Source: Pseudomonadota bacterium
GTDB lineage: Bacteria > Pseudomonadota > Gammaproteobacteria > Burkholderiales > Thiobacillaceae
NCBI GenBank assembly: GCA_021836225.1
Contig: JAKBJA010000026.1
Location: 1-64,000 of the forward strand
Length of the DNA stretch: 64,000 bases
Direction: 5' to 3'
Positions within the stretch are counted from its first letter, which is position 1, and each line of letters starts with the position of its first letter. Made by a program: the position numbers and the translations under genes. Positions 17,626 through 25,252 of the stretch are shown here, one piece after another. Below the pieces are notes generated by a model that was given only the letters and a program-made list of their open reading frames with translations, did not search any database and was not told where the DNA came from.

Positions 17626-19775
17626 TCGGCGTGTCCTGGTTGGGGTGTGTCGGCGTTGCGCAGCAGGGCTTCCATTTCGCACGCGGGTACGGGCCGGCTG
17701 AAGTAATAGCCCTGCAGTTCGTCGCAGCCGTGCTGGCGCAGGAATTCGTGGTGTGCGCGGGTTTCCACGCCTTCGGCCACCACTTTCAGGCCGAGCGCAT
17801 GGCCGAGGGTGATGATGGCGCGCACGATGGCGGCGTCGTCGGGGTCGCTGTCGATGTCGCGCACGAAGCTCTTGTCGACCTTGAGGCGGTCGACGGGAAA
17901 GCGTTTGAGATAGCTCAGGCTGGAATAACCGGTGCCGAAATCGTCCACCGCAATGTCGACGCCCAGCGCCTTCAGCGACTGCATGGCGACGTTGATGCGC
18001 TCGGCATCGTGCATGACGAGGGATTCGGTCAGTTCCAGCTCCAGATGCGACGGGTCGAGTTCGGCCAGGGCCAGCGCGGCCGCCACCCCATCGACCAGTC
18101 CGTCCTGGCGAAACTGGATCGGCGAAAGATTGACCGAGACGCCGATGGGCGGCAGACCGGCGCGCTGCCAGGCGCTGGCCTGGCGACAGGCTTCCTGCAG
18201 GACCCATTGCCCGATCGGTATGATCAGCCCGCTTTCCTCGGCGATCGAGATGAAGCTGTCCGGCGGGATCAGGCCCTTGCCCGGGCAGTCCCAGCGGATC
18301 AGCGCCTCGGCACTGACGATGCGCCCACTGGCAACCTCGATGCGCGGCTGGTAGTAGACGCGGAACTCGTTGCGATCGAGCGCGTGGCGCAGGCTGTTTT
18401 CCAGTTCGAGCCGCTCGCTGATCGCCTGGTTAAGCTCGCGTGTATAGAAGTGGTAGGTGCCGCGGCCGGATGCCTTGGCCTGGTACATGGCGGCGTCGGC
18501 GCTGCGCAGCAGCGCGTCTGGATCGGCGCCGTCCTGCGGGTAGCAGCTGATGCCGATACTGCAGCTCAGCCCGTATTCCTGGCCATGGTGCACCCAGGGC
18601 TGCGAAATGGATTCCAGCAGGCGGCTGACGATGGCGATGATTTCATGATCGTCGTCCTGCTCGGTAAGCACAATGACGAATTCGTCACCACCCTGGCGCG
18701 CCACGCAATCGTGGCTGCGGACGCACGACGAGAGCCGTGCCGCGATTTCCAGCAGCAGGCAGTCGCCGACGTGATGGCCGAGACTGTCGTTGATCAGCTT
18801 GAAGTGATCGAGGTCGACGAACACCACCGCCACCAGCTTGCCGTCGCGCTGCGCCTTGGCGATGGCCTGGTCGATGCGGTCGCGCAGCAGCGACCGGTTG
18901 GGCAGCCCGGTCAGGCTGTCGTGGCTGGCCTGGTGCTCGAGCTCGGCCTCGTACTGCTTGCGCTCGGTGATGTCGACCACGGTGCCTTCGAAGAACTGCA
19001 CGCTGCCGTCGGCGTTTTTCACCGCGCGCGCATTCTCGGAAATCCAGATGATGCTGCCGTCGCGCCGGTAGACCTGCGACTCGAAGTTGCGCACCACCCC
19101 CTGCTCCTGCATCAGGCGCACGAATTCGGCACGCCGCTCCGGAGACACATAGAGCTGGCGTGTGATGTCGTGCAGGTGGATGATCAGCGCGTCCGGCGAG
19201 GCATGGCCGTAGATGCGTGCGAGCGCAGGGTTGGCATTGAGGTAGCGGCCTTCCGGCGTGGTCTGGAAGATGCCTTCGGTGGCGTTCTCGAAAATGCTGC
19301 TGTAGCGCCGGACGGCCTCGCGCAGCGCCTCGCTGGTGGCCATGCGCTCGGAGATGTCCTGGATGAAGCCCTCGATCCAGGCCAGCTGGCCGTATGCATC
19401 GCGCAGGCCGACACCGCGCTCCAGCACCCAGCGGATGCGGCCGTCGGCGCGACGGATACGGTATTCCACGTCGAAGGATTCGTTGGCTTCGAGTGCGGCG
19501 CGGATCGTGCGGCTGACATGTTCGCGGTCCTCGGGCAGAGTCATCTGGTCGTACGACACGCGGTTGTTGAAGACCAGTTCATCGGGGCGGTAGCCCGTGA
19601 GCTTGTGGCAGCCCTCGCTGACGAATTCCATGGTCCAGATCGCATCGATGCGGCAGCGGTAGATCATGCCGACCAGGTTGTCGGTGATGGTGGTCAGGAG
19701 ACGCGTGACGTCGAGCGGCGCGGCGGTGTCCGTCGCGGCCGCTTCGGCGAGATGGGCGTGGTGCGGGCTATTCAT
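17622..19775 (-). CDS. PAS-PAS-GGDEF-EAL cyclic-di-GMP signalling protein
   Basis: A 717-aa cytoplasmic protein. It has two PAS folds (residues ~30-150 and ~160-280; each ends in an ISER/ITER segment typical of PAC). A GGDEF domain follows with an intact GGDEF near 362 and the preceding DLDHFKLINDSLGHH. An EAL domain starts near 489, with DDFGTGYSSLSYLKRFP further on, the metal-binding loop of active phosphodiesterases. It may make or degrade c-di-GMP, or do both under PAS control. ATG at 19775 overlaps the stop of the metallo-hydrolase gene; the longer frame to 19814 lies inside that gene. Confidence 0.92.
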   Translation of the reverse strand: MNSPHHAHLAEAAATDTAAPLDVTRLLTTITDNLVGMIYRCRIDAIWTMEFVSEGCHKLTGYRPDELVFNNRVSYDQMTLPEDREHVSRTIRAALEANESFDVEYRIRRADGRIRWVLERGVGLRDAYGQLAWIEGFIQDISERMATSEALREAVRRYSSIFENATEGIFQTTPEGRYLNANPALARIYGHASPDALIIHLHDITRQLYVSPERRAEFVRLMQEQGVVRNFESQVYRRDGSIIWISENARAVKNADGSVQFFEGTVVDITERKQYEAELEHQASHDSLTGLPNRSLLRDRIDQAIAKAQRDGKLVAVVFVDLDHFKLINDSLGHHVGDCLLLEIAARLSSCVRSHDCVARQGGDEFVIVLTEQDDDHEIIAIVSRLLESISQPWVHHGQEYGLSCSIGISCYPQDGADPDALLRSADAAMYQAKASGRGTYHFYTRELNQAISERLELENSLRHALDRNEFRVYYQPRIEVASGRIVSAEALIRWDCPGKGLIPPDSFISIAEESGLIIPIGQWVLQEACRQASAWQRAGLPPIGVSVNLSPIQFRQDGLVDGVAAALALAELDPSHLELELTESLVMHDAERINVAMQSLKALGVDIAVDDFGTGYSSLSYLKRFPVDRLKVDKSFVRDIDSDPDDAAIVRAIITLGHALGLKVVAEGVETRAHHEFLRQHGCDELQGYYFSRPVPACEMEALLRNADTPQPGHAE

Positions 19776-20553
19776 GGAATTCCGGGAAGCGTTGCAGCGT
19801 GCGCCAGAAGGCAAGGTCGTGGTTGGGCCATAACTCGGCGCGTTCCTGCTGTGCCAGTTCTTTCAGCTTGCGGATGCTCGCCAGCGCCTGGTCTTCGCGG
19901 TCCTGCCAGCACAGGCCAGGGGCGATTTCCTGCTCGAGGTTTTCCGCGAGATCGGCGGCGTCGCCGCACAGGATGAGCGGCGGCCCTTTCGGCAGTTCGA
20001 CGAACAGTGACATGTGGCCGGCAGTGTGGCCGGGGCTGGTGACGGCGCGCACGCCGGGCACCAGCTCGTATTCGCCCTGCTGCACCTTCCAGTTATCGAT
20101 GATGCCGGCGAGGTCGTCCGGAAACACGGCGACATCGAGGCCGGAGCGCGCGGCGTCGAGTTCGTCCTGCTGCACGTGCACCTCGGCGCCGCAGACGTCG
20201 CACAGGCCGCCGGCATGGTCGAAATGCAGGTGGCCGACGAACACCACGTCGACGTCGGCGGCAGTCAGCCCCAGGCGTTCCAGATGATGCGGGATGCGGT
20301 CTTCCTCGCGCATCTTGGGCGGGCCGAAAGGGAAGGACTCGGGGTCGTAGTAGCGGTCGCGCTTCGCCGGATCGGCGATCTTGGCGTAGTCGCACCCGAC
20401 GTCGTAGAGGATGCGGCCGTTCTTCGTCTCGATCAGGTATGCGAGGATGGGTGCCTCGATGATCTCGCCGTGTCCGCGGTTGCGCGTCGACAGCGATTTG
20501 TCGTATTTGTGCAGGCCGGTGAGCAGCGGCCACATGCGCAATACCTGGGTCAT
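19768..20553 (-). CDS. Metallo-beta-lactamase-fold hydrolase (AHL-lactonase-like)
   Basis: A 261-aa MBL-fold enzyme. The zinc-binding signature HxHxDH is present in GHLHFDHAGG near 105. Further ligands follow in SPGHTAGHMS (~175) and in LCGDAA (~192). The layout is that of the AiiA/AttM lactonase branch (SLSTRNRGHGE and ILAYLIETKNGRILYDVGCD at the start), but the substrate cannot be read from sequence. The start ATG overlaps the stop of the EamA gene (ATGA), and its stop lies within the start region of the next gene. Confidence 0.82.
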   Translation of the reverse strand: MTQVLRMWPLLTGLHKYDKSLSTRNRGHGEIIEAPILAYLIETKNGRILYDVGCDYAKIADPAKRDRYYDPESFPFGPPKMREEDRIPHHLERLGLTAADVDVVFVGHLHFDHAGGLCDVCGAEVHVQQDELDAARSGLDVAVFPDDLAGIIDNWKVQQGEYELVPGVRAVTSPGHTAGHMSLFVELPKGPPLILCGDAADLAENLEQEIAPGLCWQDREDQALASIRKLKELAQQERAELWPNHDLAFWRTLQRFPEFHE

Positions 20554-21446
20554 CGCGCCACCCCGTGGTTCGATTCGGTGAACGCTTCGATGACGGCCGC
20601 GGTGAGGATGAGCGCACCGCCCGCAACCTCCTGCTGCGACAGCGCTTCGCCGCCGATGAATACGGCGGAGGCCACGCCCACCACCAGTTCGGCCAGCAGC
20701 AGGATGGCGGCCTTGCCCGCGTCGAGGCGGGCGACACCATAGAAGGTGGCAAGCGTGCCGGGCAGCACCCAGGCGAGCGCCAGCCCGGCCAGCGCCAGTA
20801 GCTGCGGCGTATCGAGCGCGGGTGGCGGCTGGCCGTTCCAGCCCATGAATCCGAGCGAGATCACGGCGCAACCGGCCAACACCGCGACCGCGCGCGCGGC
20901 ATCGGGCAAGCCGTGGCCGGCACGGATCGCGACATTGTTGAGCGCGAAGGCCAGCCCCGAGGACAACGCCAGCAGGTCGATCGCAGTCAGCGGCGCAGCG
21001 AATATTTCCGGTCCGCCGAGGGTGAAGGCGAGTCCGGCCAGCGCCAGCCCCAGTGCAACGAGGCGCAGGCGGGTGAAGGCCTCGCCGAGAAACAGCCGCG
21101 CCGCGAGGATGGTCCACACCGGCGCCAGATAGAACAGCAGCAGCACCCGCACCACGCTGCCGGTGGTGAGCGAGGTGGCGAAGGCGGCGTTGGCCCAGCC
21201 GCCGAGCAGTGCGATGAGCAGCAGCAGGGCGGTCTGGTCGCGCCGCACGGGATTGCGTAAAGCCCAGGGCAGCAGCACCAGCGCCGGCAGGCCGTAGGCG
21301 ACCGCCTGCACGAAGCTGCCATGGATGCCGACGGCATCCAGTTCCTTCAGCGGCCACCAGAACAGGCCCCATAGCATGGCGCCGCCCAGCAGGGCGGAGA
21401 CGGCGGTTCCCTGCTGGCGGGGTAGGAACAGCGTCAGGGTACTCAC
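20550..21446 (-). CDS. EamA/DMT family small-molecule exporter
   Basis: A 298-aa inner-membrane protein with ten hydrophobic segments in two five-helix EamA repeats; the second repeat begins near LTAIDLLALSSGLAFALNNVAIRAG. The start is GTG at 21446, within the stop codon of the desaturase gene (GTGA). DMT-superfamily proteins export amino acids, nucleotides, cations or drugs. The small SMR branch includes guanidinium exporters, which matters here because a ykkC-class riboswitch leads the operon. EamA proteins themselves are not known guanidinium exporters, so that link is speculative. Confidence 0.85.
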   Translation of the reverse strand: MSTLTLFLPRQQGTAVSALLGGAMLWGLFWWPLKELDAVGIHGSFVQAVAYGLPALVLLPWALRNPVRRDQTALLLLIALLGGWANAAFATSLTTGSVVRVLLLFYLAPVWTILAARLFLGEAFTRLRLVALGLALAGLAFTLGGPEIFAAPLTAIDLLALSSGLAFALNNVAIRAGHGLPDAARAVAVLAGCAVISLGFMGWNGQPPPALDTPQLLALAGLALAWVLPGTLATFYGVARLDAGKAAILLLAELVVGVASAVFIGGEALSQQEVAGGALILTAAVIEAFTESNHGVAR

Positions 21447-22465
21447 GTCGCAGTCAGGAAGGACACCGACACCGCACCGACGAAATCGTCGGTGCGGCCG
21501 GATCGCGGATCGACTTCGCCGTAGTCGTCGGCCAGTACGCGCTTCACCCGATGGCGATGGAAGGGCGGCAGCAGCTTCGCCATGGGGAGGATTTGATCGG
21601 GTTGCGCGCCATACAGCTCGCGGTGCAGCGCCGGCAGGCGGTACCAGGGCGCGGCGGGTTTCTCGTGGTGCGCGTTGTGGAAGGGGAAGTTGAGCAGCAG
21701 CAGGTTGAGCCGGGGCCAGCGCAGGCTGGCGAGGTTGGAATAGGTGTTGGCCTGTTCGTAGGCCTTGTTGCGCAGGCGGTCGGCCGGAACCGGGTCGCTG
21801 TCCGGGATGGCGTAGGCGTCGTAGGTGTGCTGGAAGGCATCGGCGAAGCGCAGCACGCTGACCATGGCGAGATAGGCAACGGCGTACAGGACAAGCGCGC
21901 GCGGCGCGAAATAGCCCAGTACTGCGAAAGCGCTCCCCCGGACAAGGAGGATGGCGAGCACGCGGCTGCGGTCGGCGTGCCGGTGCGGATCGAGGAAAGG
22001 CCGCGCGACGACGTAGGCGTGCATCAGCAGCTCCACCGCCGGTACGTAGGCCCACTCCAGGGCGAGCACGATGCGCCGCACCGCCGCCGGGGCGGATTGC
22101 AGCAGCGCTCTGGTGTCCAGGCTGACGACGTCGGCACGGTCGACGTGGTGGCGCATGTGCTTGCGGCGCAGCTGTTCGTAGCGGGCGTAGCAGCTGCCGG
22201 TGAGCCAGGTCATCAGCACGCCGCCGCGTGTGTTGGCCCCGGGTTGGGTGAAAATTGTGCCGTGGGCGAATTCGTGGAACAGGTAGGCAGCGATGATGAG
22301 CGCGTGCACGAACCACAGGGTGCCGGCCAGCGCCCACGGCCAGGATGCGGTTGCCATAAGCCATAGCCCGCCGGCATAACCGGCCAACGCATAGCCAAGC
22401 GCCAGCGAGTTGGGCAGGGCGCCGTCGGCGTGGCGGAACAAACGGGTGGGCATGGCTGGGGTCAT
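21443..22465 (-). CDS. Membrane fatty-acid-desaturase-like protein
   Basis: A 340-aa membrane di-iron protein. The three histidine boxes are all present: HEFAHG near 64, HMRHH near 103, and HNAHH near 264. Four to five hydrophobic segments surround them. This arrangement fits the desaturase/hydroxylase superfamily (FA_desaturase domain). Whether it acts on lipids, carotenoids or a small molecule is not clear. Its end overlaps the transporter start. A GC-rich hairpin lies between it and the upstream peptide gene. Confidence 0.87.
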   Translation of the reverse strand: MTPAMPTRLFRHADGALPNSLALGYALAGYAGGLWLMATASWPWALAGTLWFVHALIIAAYLFHEFAHGTIFTQPGANTRGGVLMTWLTGSCYARYEQLRRKHMRHHVDRADVVSLDTRALLQSAPAAVRRIVLALEWAYVPAVELLMHAYVVARPFLDPHRHADRSRVLAILLVRGSAFAVLGYFAPRALVLYAVAYLAMVSVLRFADAFQHTYDAYAIPDSDPVPADRLRNKAYEQANTYSNLASLRWPRLNLLLLNFPFHNAHHEKPAAPWYRLPALHRELYGAQPDQILPMAKLLPPFHRHRVKRVLADDYGEVDPRSGRTDDFVGAVSVSFLTAT

Positions 22466-22474
22466 GAATGAACG

Positions 22475-22494
22475 CCGCCCTCCGGGGAGGGCGG
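22475..22494 (-). other. GC-rich hairpin between the peptide and desaturase genes
   Basis: Perfect 8-bp stem (CCGCCCTC at 22475-22482 with GAGGGCGG at 22487-22494) and a 4-base loop, 7 bases after the peptide stop and 9 bases before the desaturase start. There is no T-run, so it is more likely an mRNA-processing or stabilising element, or a partial attenuator, than a full terminator. Confidence 0.5.
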
Positions 22495-22501
22495 TCAGAG
22501 G

Positions 22502-22693
22502 TTATTTCAGCAGGGCTTTCACGTATCGGTCGTCGAGGGTGGCCAGAATCGAGGACGGTTTCTTGATCCCGCCGCTGACATGGAAGGACGTGGTGTCCTT
22601 GCCCTTCAGGGTGGGGGCGGCGTGAGCGCCGTCGGCCAGCAGGGCGCCGGCGGTGGTGACGAGCAATGTCTTCAGCATACGATTCAGGTGCAT
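22502..22693 (-). CDS. 63-aa exported peptide, first gene behind the ykkC riboswitch
   Basis: A 63-aa protein with a signal peptide (MHLNRMLKTLLVTTAGALL, cleavage likely at AHA-A near residue 24). The mature peptide is ~39 residues, basic, starts with APTLKGKDTTSFHVSGG and ends VKALLK. It has no cysteine, so disulphides are impossible. ATG at 22693 has CGGAG 8-12 bases upstream. It is the first open frame after the riboswitch and lies 36 bp before the desaturase start. I know no family for it. A longer frame beginning at 22816 runs through the riboswitch and is rejected. Confidence 0.62.
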   Translation of the reverse strand: MHLNRMLKTLLVTTAGALLADGAHAAPTLKGKDTTSFHVSGGIKKPSSILATLDDRYVKALLK

Positions 22694-22726
22694 GGTGTAC
22701 TCCGTGGAGATATCGGGTTTATAAGT

Positions 22727-22757
22727 CCCGGGAGAACGGCCAACGCGTTCTCCCGGG
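22727..22757 (-). promoter_or_regulatory. Expression-platform stem-loop of the ykkC riboswitch
   Basis: A perfect 12-bp stem (CCCGGGAGAACG with CGTTCTCCCGGG) and a 7-base loop. Its 5' arm on the transcript is the conserved CCCGGGAGA that forms the 3' edge of the aptamer, so aptamer folding and this stem exclude each other. That is the usual ykkC switching design. The stem is followed by ACUUAUAAACCC rather than a U-run, so it would be a weak terminator. Control by another route is possible: it ends 33 bases before the start codon. Confidence 0.7.
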
Positions 22758-22845
22758 CTTTTGTCCCTCCGTGGAGCTCCGCCTGACGGCGGAACCGGTG
22801 GCTCTCGGACCAGCATCCCTTGCGGGACCGGAACCCTAGCCCTCC
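22749..22845 (-). promoter_or_regulatory. ykkC-class riboswitch (guanidine-I type)
   Basis: On the minus strand all conserved blocks of the ykkC motif occur in order and spacing: CUAGGGUUCCG (22839-22829), a small UCCC-GCAA-GGGA hairpin (22827-22816), CUGGUCCGAGAG (22813-22802), a variable stem capped by CCGCC-GUCA-GGCGG, then ACGGAGGGAC followed by AAAAGCCCGGGAGA (ending 22749). These match the ykkC leader recognised as the guanidine-I riboswitch. Related subtypes bind ppGpp, PRPP or nucleotides and differ at few positions, so the ligand is an inference. It precedes the 63-aa peptide gene and the desaturase-transporter operon. Confidence 0.88.
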
Positions 22846-22859
22846 TTCGCGGTACTGGG

Positions 22860-22887
22860 ACGATAAAGCGCCACTTTTCCCGTTGAA
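22860..22887 (-). promoter_or_regulatory. Possible sigma-70 promoter of the riboswitch operon
   Basis: On the minus strand TTCAAC (22887-22882) and TATCGT (22865-22860) are spaced by 16 bases, with the likely start near 22853, just before the aptamer. Both boxes are imperfect; placement before the riboswitch is the main support. Confidence 0.35.
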
Positions 22888-23130
22888 CTTCTCAAAGCAA
22901 CCGTTGTGCCAGCCGCCTTCCACCGGGACAGCCCGCTGCCAGCGCCCGCCATGATTGGACGTGTTGGCCCGCACCCCGACTCGGTGAAACCGAAGAACGG
23001 CCGCGCGCGGTCAGGATTGGTGCAGTTCCTGCCGGGTCATGCACCAAAGCGGACAGCCAGCGGGAACGCGCCCTTTTTAATTGGATGGCTTTTCGGTAGG
23101 CTTCGCGCTAATCCACCGAAAACCGACTCC

Positions 23131-23982
23131 ATGCACTTCACCCCCGACTCCTTCCGCGCCTGGCCGACCAAGCGGATCACCCTGCTTGGCATGTCCGGCG
23201 TCGGCAAGACGCACATCTCCTCCATGCTGCGCGGCCACGACTGGTTCCATTTCTCCGGCGACTACCGCATCGGCACGCGTTACCTCGACGAGCCCATCCT
23301 CGACCTGATCAAGCAGCAGGCTATGAGCGTGCCGTTCCTGCGCGAATTGCTGCGCAACGACTGGATCGACATCAAGAACAACATCAAGATCCACGACCTC
23401 GGCCCCGTGCTGACCTTCGTCGGCAAGCTCGGCGGACCGGAGTGGGGCGGGCTGTCGCTCGACGAGTTCTCGCGCCGTCAGGCCGCCTATCGCGACGCCG
23501 AGATCGCCGCCATGCGCGACGTGCCGGCCTTCATCCGCAAGGGTCAGGAAATCTACGGCTACCCGCATTTCGTCAACGATGTCGGTGGCAGCCTGTGCGA
23601 GCTGGACGAACCCGGTGTGGTGGAGCTGCTGGCCGAACACACGCTGATCCTCTACATCCAGACCACCACGCGCGCGGAGGAGGACACGCTGATCCGCCGC
23701 GCGCAGTCCGACCCCAAGCCGCTGTACTTCCGTCCGGACTTTCTCGCCGAGCACCTGCCGGTCTACTTGCAGGAAAAGGGCCTCGAGTTCGTCGCGCAGA
23801 TCGAGCCCGACGACTTCGCACGCTGGGTGTTTCCGCGCCTGTTCCATTCGCGCATCCCGCGCTACGAGGCGATCGCCAGGCCGCACGGCTACACGGTGAC
23901 CTCGCAGGAGGTGGCGCAGGTGCGCAACGAGCGCGATTTCCTCGCGCTGCTGGAAACCGCGATCGCACGCAAGGGAAGCTGA
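23131..23982 (+). CDS. P-loop ATPase/kinase-like protein upstream of homoserine succinyltransferase
   Basis: A 283-aa cytoplasmic protein. A Walker A motif GMSGVGKT lies at residues 20-27 right after a beta strand (RITLLG), as in small-molecule kinases of the shikimate-kinase fold. A central segment, GYPHFVNDVGGSLCELDEP near 150, may hold catalytic acidic residues. The start ATG at 23131 fits the strand-P-loop beginning; longer frames upstream have no coding look. It is followed 2 bp later by the metA-like gene, suggesting a role near methionine synthesis, but its substrate is unknown. Confidence 0.75.
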   Translation: MHFTPDSFRAWPTKRITLLGMSGVGKTHISSMLRGHDWFHFSGDYRIGTRYLDEPILDLIKQQAMSVPFLRELLRNDWIDIKNNIKIHDLGPVLTFVGKLGGPEWGGLSLDEFSRRQAAYRDAEIAAMRDVPAFIRKGQEIYGYPHFVNDVGGSLCELDEPGVVELLAEHTLILYIQTTTRAEEDTLIRRAQSDPKPLYFRPDFLAEHLPVYLQEKGLEFVAQIEPDDFARWVFPRLFHSRIPRYEAIARPHGYTVTSQEVAQVRNERDFLALLETAIARKGS

Positions 23983-23984
23983 CG

Positions 23985-25040
23985 ATGCCTCTGGTCGCGC
24001 ACAACGCCCTGCCCACCTTCGACCGCCTGCGCCGCGACGGCATCACGGTGCTGTCGACCGAGCGCGCGGCCAGGCAGGAAATCCGCGAGCTGCACGTCGG
24101 CCTGCTGAACATGATGCCGGACGCGGCGCTGGAGGCGACCGAGCGGCAGTTCTACCGGCTGGTCGGCGAGTCCAACCCGATCGCGCAGTTCTACATGCAT
24201 CCCTTCACGCTGCCGAATCTGCCGCGCGGCGAGGCGGCGCAGGCGCACATTGCGCAGTTTTACGAAAGCTTCGACGCCATTCGCGAGAAGGGGCTCGACG
24301 CGCTCATCATCACCGGCGCCAACGTCAGCCATGCCAACCTCGCCGACGAGCCGTTCTGGCAGCCGCTGATCGAGGTAATCGACTGGGCCTGGGACCACGT
24401 CACCTCGACCTTGTGCTCCTGCCTCGCCACCCACGCGGTGATGCAGTTCCGCCATGGTCAGACGCGCATCAAGCAGCCGCAGAAGATCTGGGGCGTGTTC
24501 GAACATCGCGTGACCGACGGCCGGCATCCGCTGGTGGCCGACGTGAATACCCGTTTCGATGTGCCGCATTCGCGCTGGAACGATGTCTCGCGCACGCAGT
24601 TCGAGGCGGCCGGGGTCAAGGTGCTGGTCGAAAGCGCGGAGGCCGGCGTGCACCTGGCAGTTTCCGGCGACGGTTTGCGCACCGTGCTTTTCCAGGGTCA
24701 CCCGGAGTACGACACGGTATCGCTGCTGAAGGAATACAAGCGCGACCTGCTGCTCGCCGCATCCGGCAAGCTGTCTGCATTCCCGCCGTTTCCGCAGCGC
24801 TACTTCAACCGCCAGGCACAGGCGCTGCTGTCCGAATTTGGCCGTCGCATGCAGGCCGGCGAGGCGCTGGCCTTCCCTGAGGCGCAGGTGCTGCCGCTGC
24901 TCGACAACACCTGGCACGACACGGCGGAAGCGGTGGTCGGCAACTGGATCGGCTGCGTCTACCAGGTCACCCACCGCGAGCGCGGTCTGCCCTTCATGCC
25001 CGGCATCGATCCCAACAATCCGCTGGGACTGGCGCCCTGA
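23985..25040 (+). CDS. metA: Homoserine O-succinyltransferase (MetA/MetAS family)
   Basis: A 351-aa class-I glutamine-amidotransferase-like enzyme that acylates L-homoserine for methionine synthesis. Features: HVGLLNMMPDAALEATERQF near 40, nucleophile cysteine in CSCLATHA near 146, and GHPEYD with the catalytic His/Glu near 240. The family is split between succinyl- and acetyl-CoA users; proteobacterial members mostly use succinyl-CoA, so the name follows that. Slightly longer than E. coli MetA (309 aa). It sits 2 bp behind the P-loop protein gene. Its stop codon lies inside the left arm of an inverted repeat. Confidence 0.9.
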   Translation: MPLVAHNALPTFDRLRRDGITVLSTERAARQEIRELHVGLLNMMPDAALEATERQFYRLVGESNPIAQFYMHPFTLPNLPRGEAAQAHIAQFYESFDAIREKGLDALIITGANVSHANLADEPFWQPLIEVIDWAWDHVTSTLCSCLATHAVMQFRHGQTRIKQPQKIWGVFEHRVTDGRHPLVADVNTRFDVPHSRWNDVSRTQFEAAGVKVLVESAEAGVHLAVSGDGLRTVLFQGHPEYDTVSLLKEYKRDLLLAASGKLSAFPPFPQRYFNRQAQALLSEFGRRMQAGEALAFPEAQVLPLLDNTWHDTAEAVVGNWIGCVYQVTHRERGLPFMPGIDPNNPLGLAP

Positions 25041-25249
25041 GTTGGAAATACGTTGATGGAGCCCATGCGTAACCCTTCAAACAGCGTAATGGAAGTGACG
25101 AAATCTTTCGCAGACATACCCGACAGCCTGACGGCTTGGGCACAAGAGGCGCAAACCGCAGCCAGGTTGAACACCTGGCGAGGATTTGCAACGCGGTATG
25201 CGGAAGATTCTCGTCATTTCCATTCAATGTATTTCCAACTCAGGGTGCC
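25031..25249. repeat. ~219-bp inverted-repeat element between metA and the lipid-transporter operon
   Basis: Terminal arms 25031-25056 and 25224-25249 are inverted repeats identical at 24 of 26 positions (GGCGCCCTGAGTTGGAAATA... against its mirror). Further inwards, AATGGAAGTGACGA at 25089 is mirrored by AATGGAAATGACGA near 25210, so the symmetry continues after a ~30-bp insertion in the left arm. A 7-bp hairpin GCCAGGT/ACCTGGC lies at 25161-25179. The element holds the last codons and stop of metA at one side and supplies the AGGG ribosome-binding site of the permease gene at the other. It looks like a miniature mobile element or a long structured RNA spacer. Confidence 0.6.
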
Positions 25250-25252
25250 CTT

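Noticed and set aside
22727..22763. Plus-strand rho-independent terminator (12-bp stem followed by CTTTTG)
   Set aside because: No plus-strand gene ends here. The stem and T-run are explained by the minus-strand ykkC aptamer sequence AAAAGCCCGGGAGA and its expression platform.
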